64,000 bases of DNA from Streptomyces sp. CB02400. Its GTDB lineage: Bacteria; Actinomycetota; Actinomycetes; Streptomycetales; Streptomycetaceae. The stretch is taken from the NCBI RefSeq assembly GCF_001905725.1, contig NZ_LIWB01000021.1, forward strand, positions 62,001-126,000, in the 5' to 3' direction. The position numbers and the translations under genes are program-made. Shown in pieces: positions 1 through 9,382 of the stretch. Below the pieces are notes generated by a model that saw only the letters and a program-made list of their open reading frames with translations, was not told the origin of the DNA and did not search any database. Each line of letters starts with the position of its first letter. Within the stretch, counting starts at the first letter, position 1.

Positions 1-1073
1 GTGCCGGGCGCGACGCGCGGGTCGGCGATGTACGTCATCTTGCCCAGGCCCTGCGGTCCGACGTAGCCGCGCACCAGGTCGGGGCGGGCGACGAAGTCGG
101 CCTCGGTGACCATCTCCACCGCGGCCGGGGCGAAGTGCGCCTCGACCTTGTCCATGTCGACCTCGCGGTCACCGGGCACGCCCACGGCGACGATCTCGCC
201 GTCCACCTTGACCAGCAGGTTCTTCAGCGTGGCCGAGGCCTCGACGCCGAGCTGGGCGGCGAGGGTCTCGATGGTCGGGGTGTCGGGCGTGGGGATGTCC
301 TCGGCGGCCGGGACACCGGCGGCGTCGACCGGCTTCAGCTCGTAGGCGATCGCCTCGGTGTTGGCGGCGAAGTCGCAGTTCGGGCAGTCCGCGAAGGTGT
401 CCTCGCCCGCCTCGGCGGGGGCGAGGAACTCCTCGGACTTGGAGCCGCCCATGGCGCCGGCGGTGGCCGCGACGATGCGGTAGTCGAGGCCCAGGCGCTC
501 GTAGACCTTCTGGTACGCCTGGCGGTGCAGGGCGTACGACTTCGCCAGGCCCTCGTCCTCCAGGTCGAAGGAGTACGAGTCCTTCATCAGGAACTCGCGG
601 CCGCGCAGGATGCCGGCGCGGGGGCGGGCCTCGTCGCGGAACTTGGACTGGATCTGGTAGAGGATCACCGGCAGGTCCTTGTAGGAGGACGCCTGGTCCT
701 TCACCATCAGCGTGAAGATCTCCTCGTGGGTGGGGCCGAGGAGGTAGTCGCCGCCCTTGCGGTCCTGGAGGCGGAACAGCTCGGGGCCGTACTCGTCCCA
801 GCGGCCGGTCGCCTCGTAGGGCTCACGCGGCAGCAGCGCGGGGAGCAGCACCTCCTGGGCGCCGATGGCGTCCATCTCCTCGCGGACGATCCGCTCGACG
901 TTGGCGAGGACCTTCTTGCCGAGGGGCAGCCAGGTCCAGATGCCGGCGGCGGTGCGGCGCACATAGCCGGCCCGGACGAGAAGCTTGTGGCTGAGGACCT
1001 CGGCGTCCGCCGGGTCGTCGCGCAGCGTCTTCGCCATCAACTGGGACATGCGCTGGACCGGTGCGTTCGCCAT
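1..1073 (-). CDS. proS: Prolyl-tRNA synthetase (3' end cut by window edge)
   Basis: Charges tRNA-Pro with proline in the cytoplasm. The first 357 codons are visible from ATG at 1073 and the frame stays open to the left edge, so the C-terminal third is missing. The class II catalytic core is clear: LGPTHEE near residues 112-118 and motif 2 near residues 145-170 with FRDE, RGREF and KDSYSF. From about residue 225 onward the protein enters the bacterial-type YbaK-like editing insertion found between motifs 2 and 3. The family is usually about 565 residues. The upstream gene on this strand starts beyond a 78-bp gap. Confidence 0.97.
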   Translation of the reverse strand, partial: MANAPVQRMSQLMAKTLRDDPADAEVLSHKLLVRAGYVRRTAAGIWTWLPLGKKVLANVERIVREEMDAIGAQEVLLPALLPREPYEATGRWDEYGPELFRLQDRKGGDYLLGPTHEEIFTLMVKDQASSYKDLPVILYQIQSKFRDEARPRAGILRGREFLMKDSYSFDLEDEGLAKSYALHRQAYQKVYERLGLDYRIVAATAGAMGGSKSEEFLAPAEAGEDTFADCPNCDFAANTEAIAYELKPVDAAGVPAAEDIPTPDTPTIETLAAQLGVEASATLKNLLVKVDGEIVAVGVPGDREVDMDKVEAHFAPAAVEMVTEADFVARPDLVRGYVGPQGLGKMTYIADPRVAPG

Positions 1074-1151
1074 GGTTTCCGTACTCCTGCTGCGTCTGGG
1101 TGATGACAGGAGGTTAGCCGGGCGGGACGGGGCGGCGGAAATCCATTGTCC

Positions 1152-1718
1152 CTAGCGGCGGAGGAGGGGCAGCGGGGCGCCCATGACGGCGTACGGCTTG
1201 GGGGCGCTGGGGAAGAGGACCTGGCGGGCGAGGTCCTGGTAGCCGAGCGAGCGGTACAGCCTGCGGGCGGGGCTCTCGATGTCGATCGCGGAGAGGATCG
1301 AGCGGGGCTGCTCGGCGCCGTCGGTGATCGTGGTGATCAGGGCGCGGCCGATGCCGTGCTTCTGGTGCCGGGGGTGGACGTGCAGCTCGGTGATGACGAA
1401 GGAGTCGTCGAGCCAGTCGTCGTGGCCGCGGGCGCGCAGATAGGGCTCGACGACGGTGGACCACCAGTGGGCGCGGTCGTTGGGCATGCCGTAGACGAAG
1501 CCGGCCAGGCGGCCCTTGACGGTGGCGCCGAAGGCCCGGGCACCCGGGAGGGTCATGTGCCGCAGCACGATCTGCCGGCGTACGGCCACCTCGTCGGGGC
1601 CGAGCCCGAACGCCACCGCCTGCACCGCCAGCGCCTCGTCGACGTGGCCGGGAAGGTCGAGGGGACCGATCACGATGTCGTCGGGATGGGGGCGGCCGTG
1701 ACCGGGAAAGCGCACCAT
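1152..1718 (-). CDS. GNAT family N-acetyltransferase
   Basis: A 188-residue acetyl-CoA-dependent N-acetyltransferase of unknown substrate. The acetyl-CoA binding turn QKHGIGRAL lies at residues 119-127, preceded by the usual beta strand (ITELHVHP) and followed by a late YRSLGYQ segment typical of the GNAT C-terminus. The start ATG at 1718 has no good ribosome site, but TAGTCT ends seven bases before it, which fits a leaderless transcript. It sits between proS and a second, unrelated GNAT gene on the same strand, separated by 27 bp from the latter. Confidence 0.88.
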   Translation of the reverse strand: MVRFPGHGRPHPDDIVIGPLDLPGHVDEALAVQAVAFGLGPDEVAVRRQIVLRHMTLPGARAFGATVKGRLAGFVYGMPNDRAHWWSTVVEPYLRARGHDDWLDDSFVITELHVHPRHQKHGIGRALITTITDGAEQPRSILSAIDIESPARRLYRSLGYQDLARQVLFPSAPKPYAVMGAPLPLLRR

Positions 1719-1745
1719 GCCGGGGAGACTACAGGGCGTGCCCGC

Positions 1746-2594
1746 TCAGAACAGCACGCTCATGAAGGCGCCGACCTCCTGGAAGCCCACCCTCTCGTAC
1801 GTCCTGCGGGCGGGCGTGTTGAAGTCGTTGACGTAGAGGCTCGCCACGGGCGCTATCTCCGTCAGGGCGTAGCGCAGGACGGCTGCCATGCCGGGGGCGG
1901 CGACGCCCCTGCCCCGGTGCTCGGGGGCCACCCAGACGCCCTGGATCTGGCAGGCGCGGTCGGTCGCGGCGCCGACCTCGGCCTTGAAGACGACCTTGCC
2001 GTCGGTGCCGAAGCGGGCGAAGGCGCGGCCGGCGCCGACGAGCTCGGCGACCCGGGCCTGGTAGAGCAGGCCGCCGTCGCCGGCCAGCGGGGAGACGCCG
2101 ACCTCCTCGGTGAACATCGCCACGCACGCCGGCATGACCGTCTCCAGCTCGTCCTTGCGGACGCGGCGGACGTAGGGGTCGGGGGCTATGAGGTCGGACA
2201 GGCGGTCGGTGACCATGAGGGGCTGGTGGGTGCGGACCTCGCGGGCCGGGCCCCACTGGGGTTCGAGCAGCCGCCAGAGCGCGGCGGTGGGCTCGGCCGG
2301 GCCGACGATCGAGGAGCAGCGGCGGCCGGCCCGGCGGGCACGGTCGGCGAAGGCGCGGACGGCCCGGGGGGTGGCGCAGATGGGCACCAGGTTGGCACCG
2401 GCGTAGCACAGGGACGTCAGGACGCCCCCCTCGTACCAGCCCCACATCTCGCCGCCGAGCCGCCACGGGTCCAGGCCCGCGATCTGGACGCGGGCCGTCA
2501 CGAAGGCGTTCGCGACCGGCTCGCGGTCGAGTACGGCGAGTGCGGCGTCCAGGTCACTCGGTTCGAGGACCCGGGATGTGGTCTGCGTCAACAC
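1746..2594 (-). CDS. Two-domain GNAT acetyltransferase (DUF4081 type)
   Basis: About 282 residues with an N-terminal domain of the DUF4081 kind and a C-terminal GNAT domain. The acetyl-CoA turn RGRGV lies near residue 227 and is preceded by QGVWVAPEH. NDFNTPARRTYERVGFQ forms the C-terminal strand region. The start is uncertain. GTG at 2594 or the adjacent TTG at 2591 gives the natural beginning (LTQTTSRVLEPSD), while the reading frame stays open to 2636. Substrate is unknown. It lies downstream of ispG on the same strand, with a 158-bp gap that leaves room for its own promoter. Confidence 0.86.
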   Translation of the reverse strand: MLTQTTSRVLEPSDLDAALAVLDREPVANAFVTARVQIAGLDPWRLGGEMWGWYEGGVLTSLCYAGANLVPICATPRAVRAFADRARRAGRRCSSIVGPAEPTAALWRLLEPQWGPAREVRTHQPLMVTDRLSDLIAPDPYVRRVRKDELETVMPACVAMFTEEVGVSPLAGDGGLLYQARVAELVGAGRAFARFGTDGKVVFKAEVGAATDRACQIQGVWVAPEHRGRGVAAPGMAAVLRYALTEIAPVASLYVNDFNTPARRTYERVGFQEVGAFMSVLF

Positions 2595-2752
2595 GTGCGG
2601 GGCCTCACACACTGGGGTCTGCTGATTTCTCCGCACTGTACCTTCGCGAGCTGGGGACCGCCGCCCCCAGACCTCCGCTTCGGCCCGGAAAGGGCCTCGT
2701 CCCCACGTGCCGGACGGGCCGGATCACGCCGCCCGGCACGGGTGAGAACCCG

Positions 2753-3910
<1,158 letters not shown>

Positions 3911-4033
3911 CTGCTGTGCAACCCCAAGTCGTGGATCTAGGTCCGGCTCCCCGTGAGCAGCGGGCTCCGGGCTCCGAGATTACGGCAATGGCCAACGCCC
4001 GAGCACATCCCGCCCCTAAACCCACTCAAAGGG

Positions 4034-4067
4034 CGACGGCCCGGAACCAGAGGGTCCCAGGCCGTCG
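4034..4067 (-). terminator. Hairpin downstream of rseP
   Basis: CGACGGCC at 4034-4041 pairs with GGCCGTCG at 4060-4067, with further interrupted pairing inside and a four-base loop. It lies 28 bp after the rseP stop and before ispG, so it probably ends or attenuates dxr-rseP transcripts. There is no U tract, as is usual in Streptomyces. Confidence 0.5.
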
Positions 4068-4094
4068 TGAACGGCGGGTGTCGCCTCCCGGGGG

Positions 4095-5399
4095 CTATGA
4101 GATCCGTACCGGATTCACCACGTCCGCGATCAGGACGAGGATGGTGAAGCAGACGAAGACCCCTGCCACCACGTACGCCACCGGCATCAGTTTCGCCACG
4201 TCGAACGGGCCCGGGTCGGGGCGGCGCAGCACCCTGGCGAGGTTGCGGCGCAGCGACTCCCACAGGGCTCCCGCGATGTGTCCGCCGTCGAGCGGCAGCA
4301 GCGGGAGCATGTTGAACAGGAACAGGGAGAGGTTGAACATCCCGAGCATCATCACGAACATGGCCACCTGCTGCGAGGCCGGGATGTCGAGGGTGGCGAT
4401 CTCACCGCCGACCCGGGCCGCGCCGACGACGCCCATCGGGGAGTCGGGTTCGCGGGGGCCGTCGCCGAAGGCCGCGTCCCACAGGGCGGGGATCTTGGAC
4501 GGCAGGGCGGCGAGGGAGTCGACGGCGTCGCCGACCCGGTCGGTCATCCAGGTCACGGAGTCGCCGAAGTCCTGTTTGACGACTCCGGTGGCCGCGCTGA
4601 AGCCGAGGAAGCCGGCCTTGACGTACTCACCCTCGACGTAGGCGCCGTTGTCGTCCTTCTTGGCGACCATGTTGGTCGCGATCTTCGCCTGGAGGGTGAC
4701 CTCCCGGCCGTCGCGTTCGACGACGATCGGCACGCTCTTGCCGGCGCTGTCGCGGATGAGGTCGGAGAGGACGCCCCAGTCGTCGGTCCTGACCCCGGCG
4801 AAGGCGACGATCCTGTCGTCGGCCTTCATCCCGGCGGCGGCGGCCGGGGACTGGGGGTCGGACTTCTTGCAGTCGTCGCGGTTCTCGGTCTGCGAGATCA
4901 CGCACTGCGAGACCGAGCTGACGGTGGTGGTCTGCTGCTGGATGCCGAAGCCCATCAGCACGGTGAGGAACAGCGCCACCGCGAGGATCAGGTTCATGAA
5001 CGGGCCCGCGAACATCACGATGACCCGTTTCCACGGCTTGCGCGTGTAGAACAGGCGCTTCTCGTCGCCGGGCCTGAGCTCCTCGAAGGCGGCCGAGCGG
5101 GCGTCCTCGATCATGCCGCGCCACGGTGAGGTGGAGCGGGCCTCCAGTCTGCCGTCGGGGCCGGGCGGGAACATGCCGATCATGCGGATGTAGCCGCCGA
5201 ACGGGATCGCCTTGACGCCGTACTCGGTCTCGCCCTTGTTGCGCGACCAGATGGTGGGACCGAAGCCGACCATGTACTGGGGCACGCGGATGCCGAACAT
5301 CTTGGCCGTGGACAGATGGCCCAGCTCGTGCCACGCGATCGAGAACAGCAGGCCGGCCGCGAAGACGACTATGCCGAGGATGAACATCAGGGTCGTCAT
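4095..5399 (-). CDS. rseP: Site-2 protease family zinc metalloprotease RseP
   Basis: An intramembrane zinc protease of 434 residues, predicted to cut membrane-bound substrates such as anti-sigma factors within the bilayer. HELGH at residues 24-28 in the first transmembrane segment is the zinc site. NMLPLLPLDGG near the C-terminus carries the third ligand motif (LDG). A PDZ-like domain sits in the middle (PAAAAGMKADDRIVAFAG). A cysteine-containing insert, QCVISQTENRDDCKKSD, lies before the PDZ and may form a disulphide outside the membrane. The start ATG at 5399 overlaps the dxr stop as ATGA, so the two genes are translationally coupled. Its substrate cannot be read from this window. Confidence 0.95.
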   Translation of the reverse strand: MTTLMFILGIVVFAAGLLFSIAWHELGHLSTAKMFGIRVPQYMVGFGPTIWSRNKGETEYGVKAIPFGGYIRMIGMFPPGPDGRLEARSTSPWRGMIEDARSAAFEELRPGDEKRLFYTRKPWKRVIVMFAGPFMNLILAVALFLTVLMGFGIQQQTTTVSSVSQCVISQTENRDDCKKSDPQSPAAAAGMKADDRIVAFAGVRTDDWGVLSDLIRDSAGKSVPIVVERDGREVTLQAKIATNMVAKKDDNGAYVEGEYVKAGFLGFSAATGVVKQDFGDSVTWMTDRVGDAVDSLAALPSKIPALWDAAFGDGPREPDSPMGVVGAARVGGEIATLDIPASQQVAMFVMMLGMFNLSLFLFNMLPLLPLDGGHIAGALWESLRRNLARVLRRPDPGPFDVAKLMPVAYVVAGVFVCFTILVLIADVVNPVRIS

Positions 5400-6658
5400 G
5401 CACGCGCCTCCGCGCTCGCCGTCCGGTCGGTCAGTTCCCGGGCCCTCGTCCGCGCCCAGGTCTCCGCTTCGAGGACGTCCGACACGGTCAGTGAAGTTCC
5501 CGTCGCGGGGGTGCCGTGTTCCTCGACGACCCGGATGACGGTCTCCATGATCCCGTTGAAGGGCAGCGTGCCGGCGCGGAACGCCTCCACGCACTCCTCG
5601 TTCGCGGCATTGAACACCGCCGGGGCGGTTCCCGCGAGCTCGCCGACGTGCCGGGCGAGGTTCACCGAGGGGAACGCCTCGTTGTCGAGGGGGAAGAACT
5701 CCCAGGTGGACGCCTTGCTCCAGTCGAAGACCGGGGCGGCGTCGGGGACCCGTTCGGGCCAGCCGAGGCCGATGGCGATCGGCCCGCCCATGTCGGGGGG
5801 CGTCGCCTGGGCCAGTGTCGATCCGTCCGTGAACTCAACCATCGAGTGGACATACGACTGCGGGTGCACGACGACCTCAATGCGGTCGAAGGGAATGTCG
5901 TACAGCAGGTGTGCCTCGATGACCTCCAGGCCCTTGTTGACGAGGGTCGCGGAGTTGATCGTGATGACCGGACCCATGGCCCAGGTGGGGTGCGCGAGGG
6001 CGTCCTCGACGGTGACGTCGGCCAGCTGCTCCTTGGTGCGGCCGCGGAAGGGGCCGCCGGAGGCGGTGACGACGAGCCTCCGGACGTCCGCGCGGGTGCC
6101 GGCGGCCAGCGCCTGGAAGAGGGCGGCGTGCTCGGAGTCGACCGGGATGATCTGACCGGGCTTGGCGAGGGCCTTGACCAGCGGGCCGCCGACGATGAGC
6201 GACTCCTTGTTGGCGAGCGCGAGGGTGCGGCCCGCCTCCAGGGCGGCGAGGGTCGGGGCGAGACCGATGGAGCCGGTGATGCCGTTGAGGACGGTGTGGC
6301 AGTCGGAGGCGGCGAGCTGAGTGGCCGCGTCCTTCCCGGCCAGGATCTCGGGCAGCGGCTCCCCCGCCCCGTACCGCGCGGACAGCGCCTCGCGCAGCGC
6401 CGGTACGACGTCCTCGCGGGCGACACCGACGGTACGCACCCGCAGCCGGTGGGCCTGCTCGGCGAGGAGGGCGACCCGGCCGCCGTTGGCGGACAGGCCG
6501 GTGACCCGGAAGCGGTCGGGGTTGCGCAGCACGAGGTCGATGGCCTGGGTGCCGATCGACCCGGTGGAGCCGAGGATCACCACGTCCTTCGGTCCGTCTC
6601 CCGCCACGGGGTCGTAGACGAGGTGCGGGTCGGCGAGGGGGGCTGGAGCGTCGGTCAT
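5396..6658 (-). CDS. dxr: 1-deoxy-D-xylulose 5-phosphate reductoisomerase
   Basis: Dxr (IspC) makes 2-C-methyl-D-erythritol 4-phosphate from DXP with NADPH, the committed step of the MEP pathway. The protein has 420 residues from ATG at 6658. The NADPH-binding turn is LGSTGSIGTQA near residue 30. The metal and substrate residues lie in IPVDSEHAALFQ. The flexible-loop and phosphate motifs ASGGPFRGRTKE and HPTWAMGPVITINSATL are intact. Its start overlaps the stop of a small HTH ORF (ATGA at 6655-6658), and its own stop overlaps the rseP start in the same way. Confidence 0.97.
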   Translation of the reverse strand: MTDAPAPLADPHLVYDPVAGDGPKDVVILGSTGSIGTQAIDLVLRNPDRFRVTGLSANGGRVALLAEQAHRLRVRTVGVAREDVVPALREALSARYGAGEPLPEILAGKDAATQLAASDCHTVLNGITGSIGLAPTLAALEAGRTLALANKESLIVGGPLVKALAKPGQIIPVDSEHAALFQALAAGTRADVRRLVVTASGGPFRGRTKEQLADVTVEDALAHPTWAMGPVITINSATLVNKGLEVIEAHLLYDIPFDRIEVVVHPQSYVHSMVEFTDGSTLAQATPPDMGGPIAIGLGWPERVPDAAPVFDWSKASTWEFFPLDNEAFPSVNLARHVGELAGTAPAVFNAANEECVEAFRAGTLPFNGIMETVIRVVEEHGTPATGTSLTVSDVLEAETWARTRARELTDRTASAEARA

Positions 6659-7044
6659 GGACCCCATTGTGTCGGGTCCCGCGCACGGCCGGGGCCCCGC
6701 CCCGGCGGGTCGGGCGCATGTCCTTCCGCGCGGAGGGGCGGCCGGATTCCCCGGCCGCCCCCCTCCGTCCCGGCGGGTCGACGGGTCGGCTGACACCCTG
6801 TGTACGGCCGGTGGACGAGCCGCCGCTCGACGACCAGATCCGCGGGCGGGACGTCGAGGGCGCGTGCGATCAGCAGCAGGTCGTGGAAACGCGCGTCCGG
6901 GTCTCCACGCTCGATCCGCCCGATCCTCCGGGCACTGTGCCCGGTCGCTACGCCCAGTTCCTCCCGGCTGAGTTCCCGGGACTCCCGCACCTCGCGGATA
7001 CGGTCGCCCGGTCGGGCGGGAGATCGGATCGCATGAGCACCGTC
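6655..7044 (-). CDS. XRE-type helix-turn-helix ORF, start unclear (apparent 5' frameshift)
   Basis: A short frame encodes a good XRE/Cro DNA-binding domain, reading GDRIREVRESRELSREEL, then TGHSARRIGRIERG and LLLIARALDVPPADLVV. Codon use is Streptomyces-like (third position mostly G/C). Its stop overlaps the dxr ATG as ATGA. No in-frame ATG, GTG or TTG precedes the domain. The best ribosome site (AGGA) serves ATG at 7034, which is in a different frame and stops after about 29 codons. A one-base shift within the first dozen codons would join that start to the HTH domain, so this is either a frameshifted gene, a sequence error, or a gene with a rare start codon. The coordinate given for the 5' end is nominal. 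The target is unknown. Confidence 0.45.
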   Translation of the reverse strand, partial: DGAHAIRSPARPGDRIREVRESRELSREELGVATGHSARRIGRIERGDPDARFHDLLLIARALDVPPADLVVERRLVHRPYTGCQPTRRPAGTEGGGRGIRPPLRAEGHAPDPPGRGPGRARDPTQWGP

Positions 7045-7112
7045 CTGCCCGGTGGATGCCTCCAGGGTGCCGCGCGGACCGCAGACGAGAGGAACCGTGG
7101 GTCTCTCCTGTG

Positions 7113-9062
7113 TCAGCGGATCGGCCGGTGGGCGTTCTCCCGCTCGGAGGGGCCCGGGGAGGCGTCGGCGATCCAGGGACCGTCGTCCGAGGGGTCGATG
7201 ACGCCCTGTTCCAGCCACTCGTACGTGCCGGAGAGCACGCCCTTGACGACCTTGCGGTCGATGTCGTCGGTGTTGGTCCACAGGCGGTCGAAGAGTTCCT
7301 CGACGCGGATGCGGGCCTGGCGGCAGAAGGCGTCGGCGAGCTGGTAGGCCTCGCGGCCGTTCTCGCCCCGGCCGCGCAGGAGTTCCGCGCGGACGCAGGC
7401 GGCGCTCATGGCGAACAGTTCGGCGCCGATGTCGACGATCCGGCCCAGGAAGCCCTGCTTGGTCTCCATCCTCCCCTGCCAGCGGGACATGGCGTAGAAG
7501 GTGGAGCGGGCCAGCTTGCGGGAGGTCCGCTCGACGTAGCGCAGGTGCCCGGACAGGTCGACGCCGTGCTTGAACCCGCCGTAGGAGCCGGGGAGCTGTC
7601 CGGGGCCCGCGACGAGTTTCGGCAGCCACTTGGCGTAGAAGAGGCCCGCGCCCGCGCCCGCCTTCGCCTTGTCGCCGAGGGACTTCTCGGGGTCGATCAG
7701 GTCGCCGGCGACCGAGAGGTGGGCGTCGACGGCCTCGCGGGCGATCAGCAGGTGCATGATCTCCGTGGAACCCTCGAAGATGCGGTTGATGCGCAGGTCG
7801 CGCAGCATCTGCTCGGCCGGGACCGCCCGCTCGCCGCGCGCCCGCAGGGACTCGGCGGTCTCGAAGCCGCGTCCGCCGCGGATCTGGACCAGTTCGTCGG
7901 CCATCAGCCAGGCCATCTCCGAGCCGTACAGCTTGGCGAGGGCGGCCTCGATGCGGATGTCGTTGCGGTCCTCGTCGGCCATCTGCGAGGAGAGGTCGAC
8001 CACGGCCTCCAGGGCGAAGGTGGTCGCCGCGATGAACGCGATCTTGGAGCCGACGGCCTCGTGCAGCGCCACCGGCTTGCCCCACTGCTCCCGGGCCGCC
8101 GACCACTCACGGGCGATCTTCAGGCACCACTTCCCGGAGCCGACGCACATCGCGGGCAGGGACAGCCGGCCGGTGTTGAGCGTGGTCAGGGCGATCTTCA
8201 GGCCCTGGCCCTCCTCGCCGATGCGGTGGGCGGCGGGGACGCGGACCCGGTGGAAGCGGGTGACGCCGTTCTCCAGCCCGCGCAGGCCCATGAAGGCGTT
8301 GCGGTTCTCCACGGTGACGCCCTCGGAGGCCGCCTCGACCACGAACGCGGTGATGCCGCCCCGGTGGCCCTCGGACTTCGGCACCCGCGCCATGACCACG
8401 AGGAGGTCGGCGACCACGCCGTTGGTGGTCCACAGCTTCACTCCGTCGAGGACGTACTCGTCGCCCTCCGGTACGGCGGTGGTGGCGAGGCGTGCCGGGT
8501 CCGAGCCGACGTCCGGCTCGGTGAGCAGGAAGGCCGAGATGTCGGTGCGGGCGCAGCGCGGCAGGAACGTCTCCTTCTGCTCCCGCGTGCCGAAGATCTT
8601 CAGCGGCTGCGGTACGCCGATCGACTGGTGCGCGGAGAGCAGCGCGCCGATCGCCGGGTTGGCGGAGCCGACCAGGGCGAGGGCCTTGTTGTAGTAGACC
8701 TGGGTGAGGCCGAGGCCGCCGTACTTGGTGTCGATCTTCATGCCGAAGGCGCCGAGCTCCTTGAGCCCGGTGATCACGTCGTCGGGGATCAGGGCGTCGC
8801 GCTCGATCCGGGCGCCGTCGATCTTCGTCTCGCAGAAGTCGCGGAGCTTGGCGAGGAACTCCTCGCCGCGCTGGACGTGCTCGTCGGCGGGCAGGGGGTG
8901 GGGGTGGATCAGGTCGAGCCGGAAGCGGCCGAGGAACAGTTCCTTGGCGAAGCTGGGCTTGCGCCAGTCCTGTTCCCGGGCGGCCTCCGCCACCTGGCGG
9001 GCCTCACGTTCGGTGACGGTGGGTCGGGACGGGGACCGGGGTGTCTCGGGTGTTGCGGACAT
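7113..9062 (-). CDS. Acyl-CoA dehydrogenase (long, about 650 residues)
   Basis: An FAD-dependent acyl-CoA dehydrogenase of 649 residues, oxidising acyl-CoA to enoyl-CoA in beta-oxidation. It has the standard fold: FLLTEPDVGSDPARL (flavin and substrate), KLWTTNG, and GGRGFETAESL followed by RINRIFEGSTEIMHL, which marks the end of the catalytic domain. About 220 extra C-terminal residues resemble the extended very-long-chain type and are often involved in dimerisation. ATG at 9062 has GAGG eight bases upstream. GTG at 9071 is an alternative. The chain-length preference cannot be read. The upstream 320 bp are shared with the divergent LacI gene. Confidence 0.93.
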   Translation of the reverse strand: MSATPETPRSPSRPTVTEREARQVAEAAREQDWRKPSFAKELFLGRFRLDLIHPHPLPADEHVQRGEEFLAKLRDFCETKIDGARIERDALIPDDVITGLKELGAFGMKIDTKYGGLGLTQVYYNKALALVGSANPAIGALLSAHQSIGVPQPLKIFGTREQKETFLPRCARTDISAFLLTEPDVGSDPARLATTAVPEGDEYVLDGVKLWTTNGVVADLLVVMARVPKSEGHRGGITAFVVEAASEGVTVENRNAFMGLRGLENGVTRFHRVRVPAAHRIGEEGQGLKIALTTLNTGRLSLPAMCVGSGKWCLKIAREWSAAREQWGKPVALHEAVGSKIAFIAATTFALEAVVDLSSQMADEDRNDIRIEAALAKLYGSEMAWLMADELVQIRGGRGFETAESLRARGERAVPAEQMLRDLRINRIFEGSTEIMHLLIAREAVDAHLSVAGDLIDPEKSLGDKAKAGAGAGLFYAKWLPKLVAGPGQLPGSYGGFKHGVDLSGHLRYVERTSRKLARSTFYAMSRWQGRMETKQGFLGRIVDIGAELFAMSAACVRAELLRGRGENGREAYQLADAFCRQARIRVEELFDRLWTNTDDIDRKVVKGVLSGTYEWLEQGVIDPSDDGPWIADASPGPSERENAHRPIR

Positions 9063-9258
9063 GAGGCTCACCTCGCCGCGAAAAGGATGGTGTCATTACA
9101 TTACTGACTGGTGCTACCCGATCGTATGTACCCGATTCGTAGCCGCCCCGCCACCCTTCGTGCGGCCGTACGGCCGACACGCCCGCCCTCGGAGGGCGGG
9201 CGGGAGTGAGGGACAATTCCTCCGGCACCCCCTTCAGTCCGACCCGGCTCCGGAGAAA

Positions 9259-9280
9259 GCTGTCGAAGCGCTTCGACAGC
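9259..9280. promoter_or_regulatory. LacI-family operator, copy 1 (perfect 22-bp palindrome)
   Basis: A perfect inverted repeat with central core TCGAAGCGCTTCGA flanked by matching GCTG and CAGC. The CG-centred palindrome is the form expected for LacI/GalR-family regulators. It lies about 100 bp upstream of the LacI gene at 9383. Confidence 0.75.
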
Positions 9281-9350
9281 CTATGGACACCCGTCATCCT
9301 GTGAGGCTACTGTCGGATCACCCTCACCCACCCCCTGTACATCGCGCGCA

Positions 9351-9370
9351 CTGTCGAAGCGCTTCACAAG
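9351..9370. promoter_or_regulatory. LacI-family operator, copy 2 (imperfect)
   Basis: CTGTCGAAGCGCTTCACAAG matches the other copies in the left half and centre but has CAC instead of CGA on the right. It ends 12 bp before the LacI start codon, so it is well placed for autorepression. Confidence 0.7.
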
Positions 9371-9382
9371 CTTGGAGACTGG

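Larger units (their letters stand above)
9063..9382. other. Divergent control region between acyl-CoA dehydrogenase and lacI-type gene
   Basis: This 320-bp gap has no gene. It holds a nine-base-pair GC hairpin at 9180-9202 and two copies of the locus operator at 9259-9280 and 9351-9370. The rest shows nothing I can assign, apart from ordinary promoter-length spacing for genes on both sides. Confidence 0.7.
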
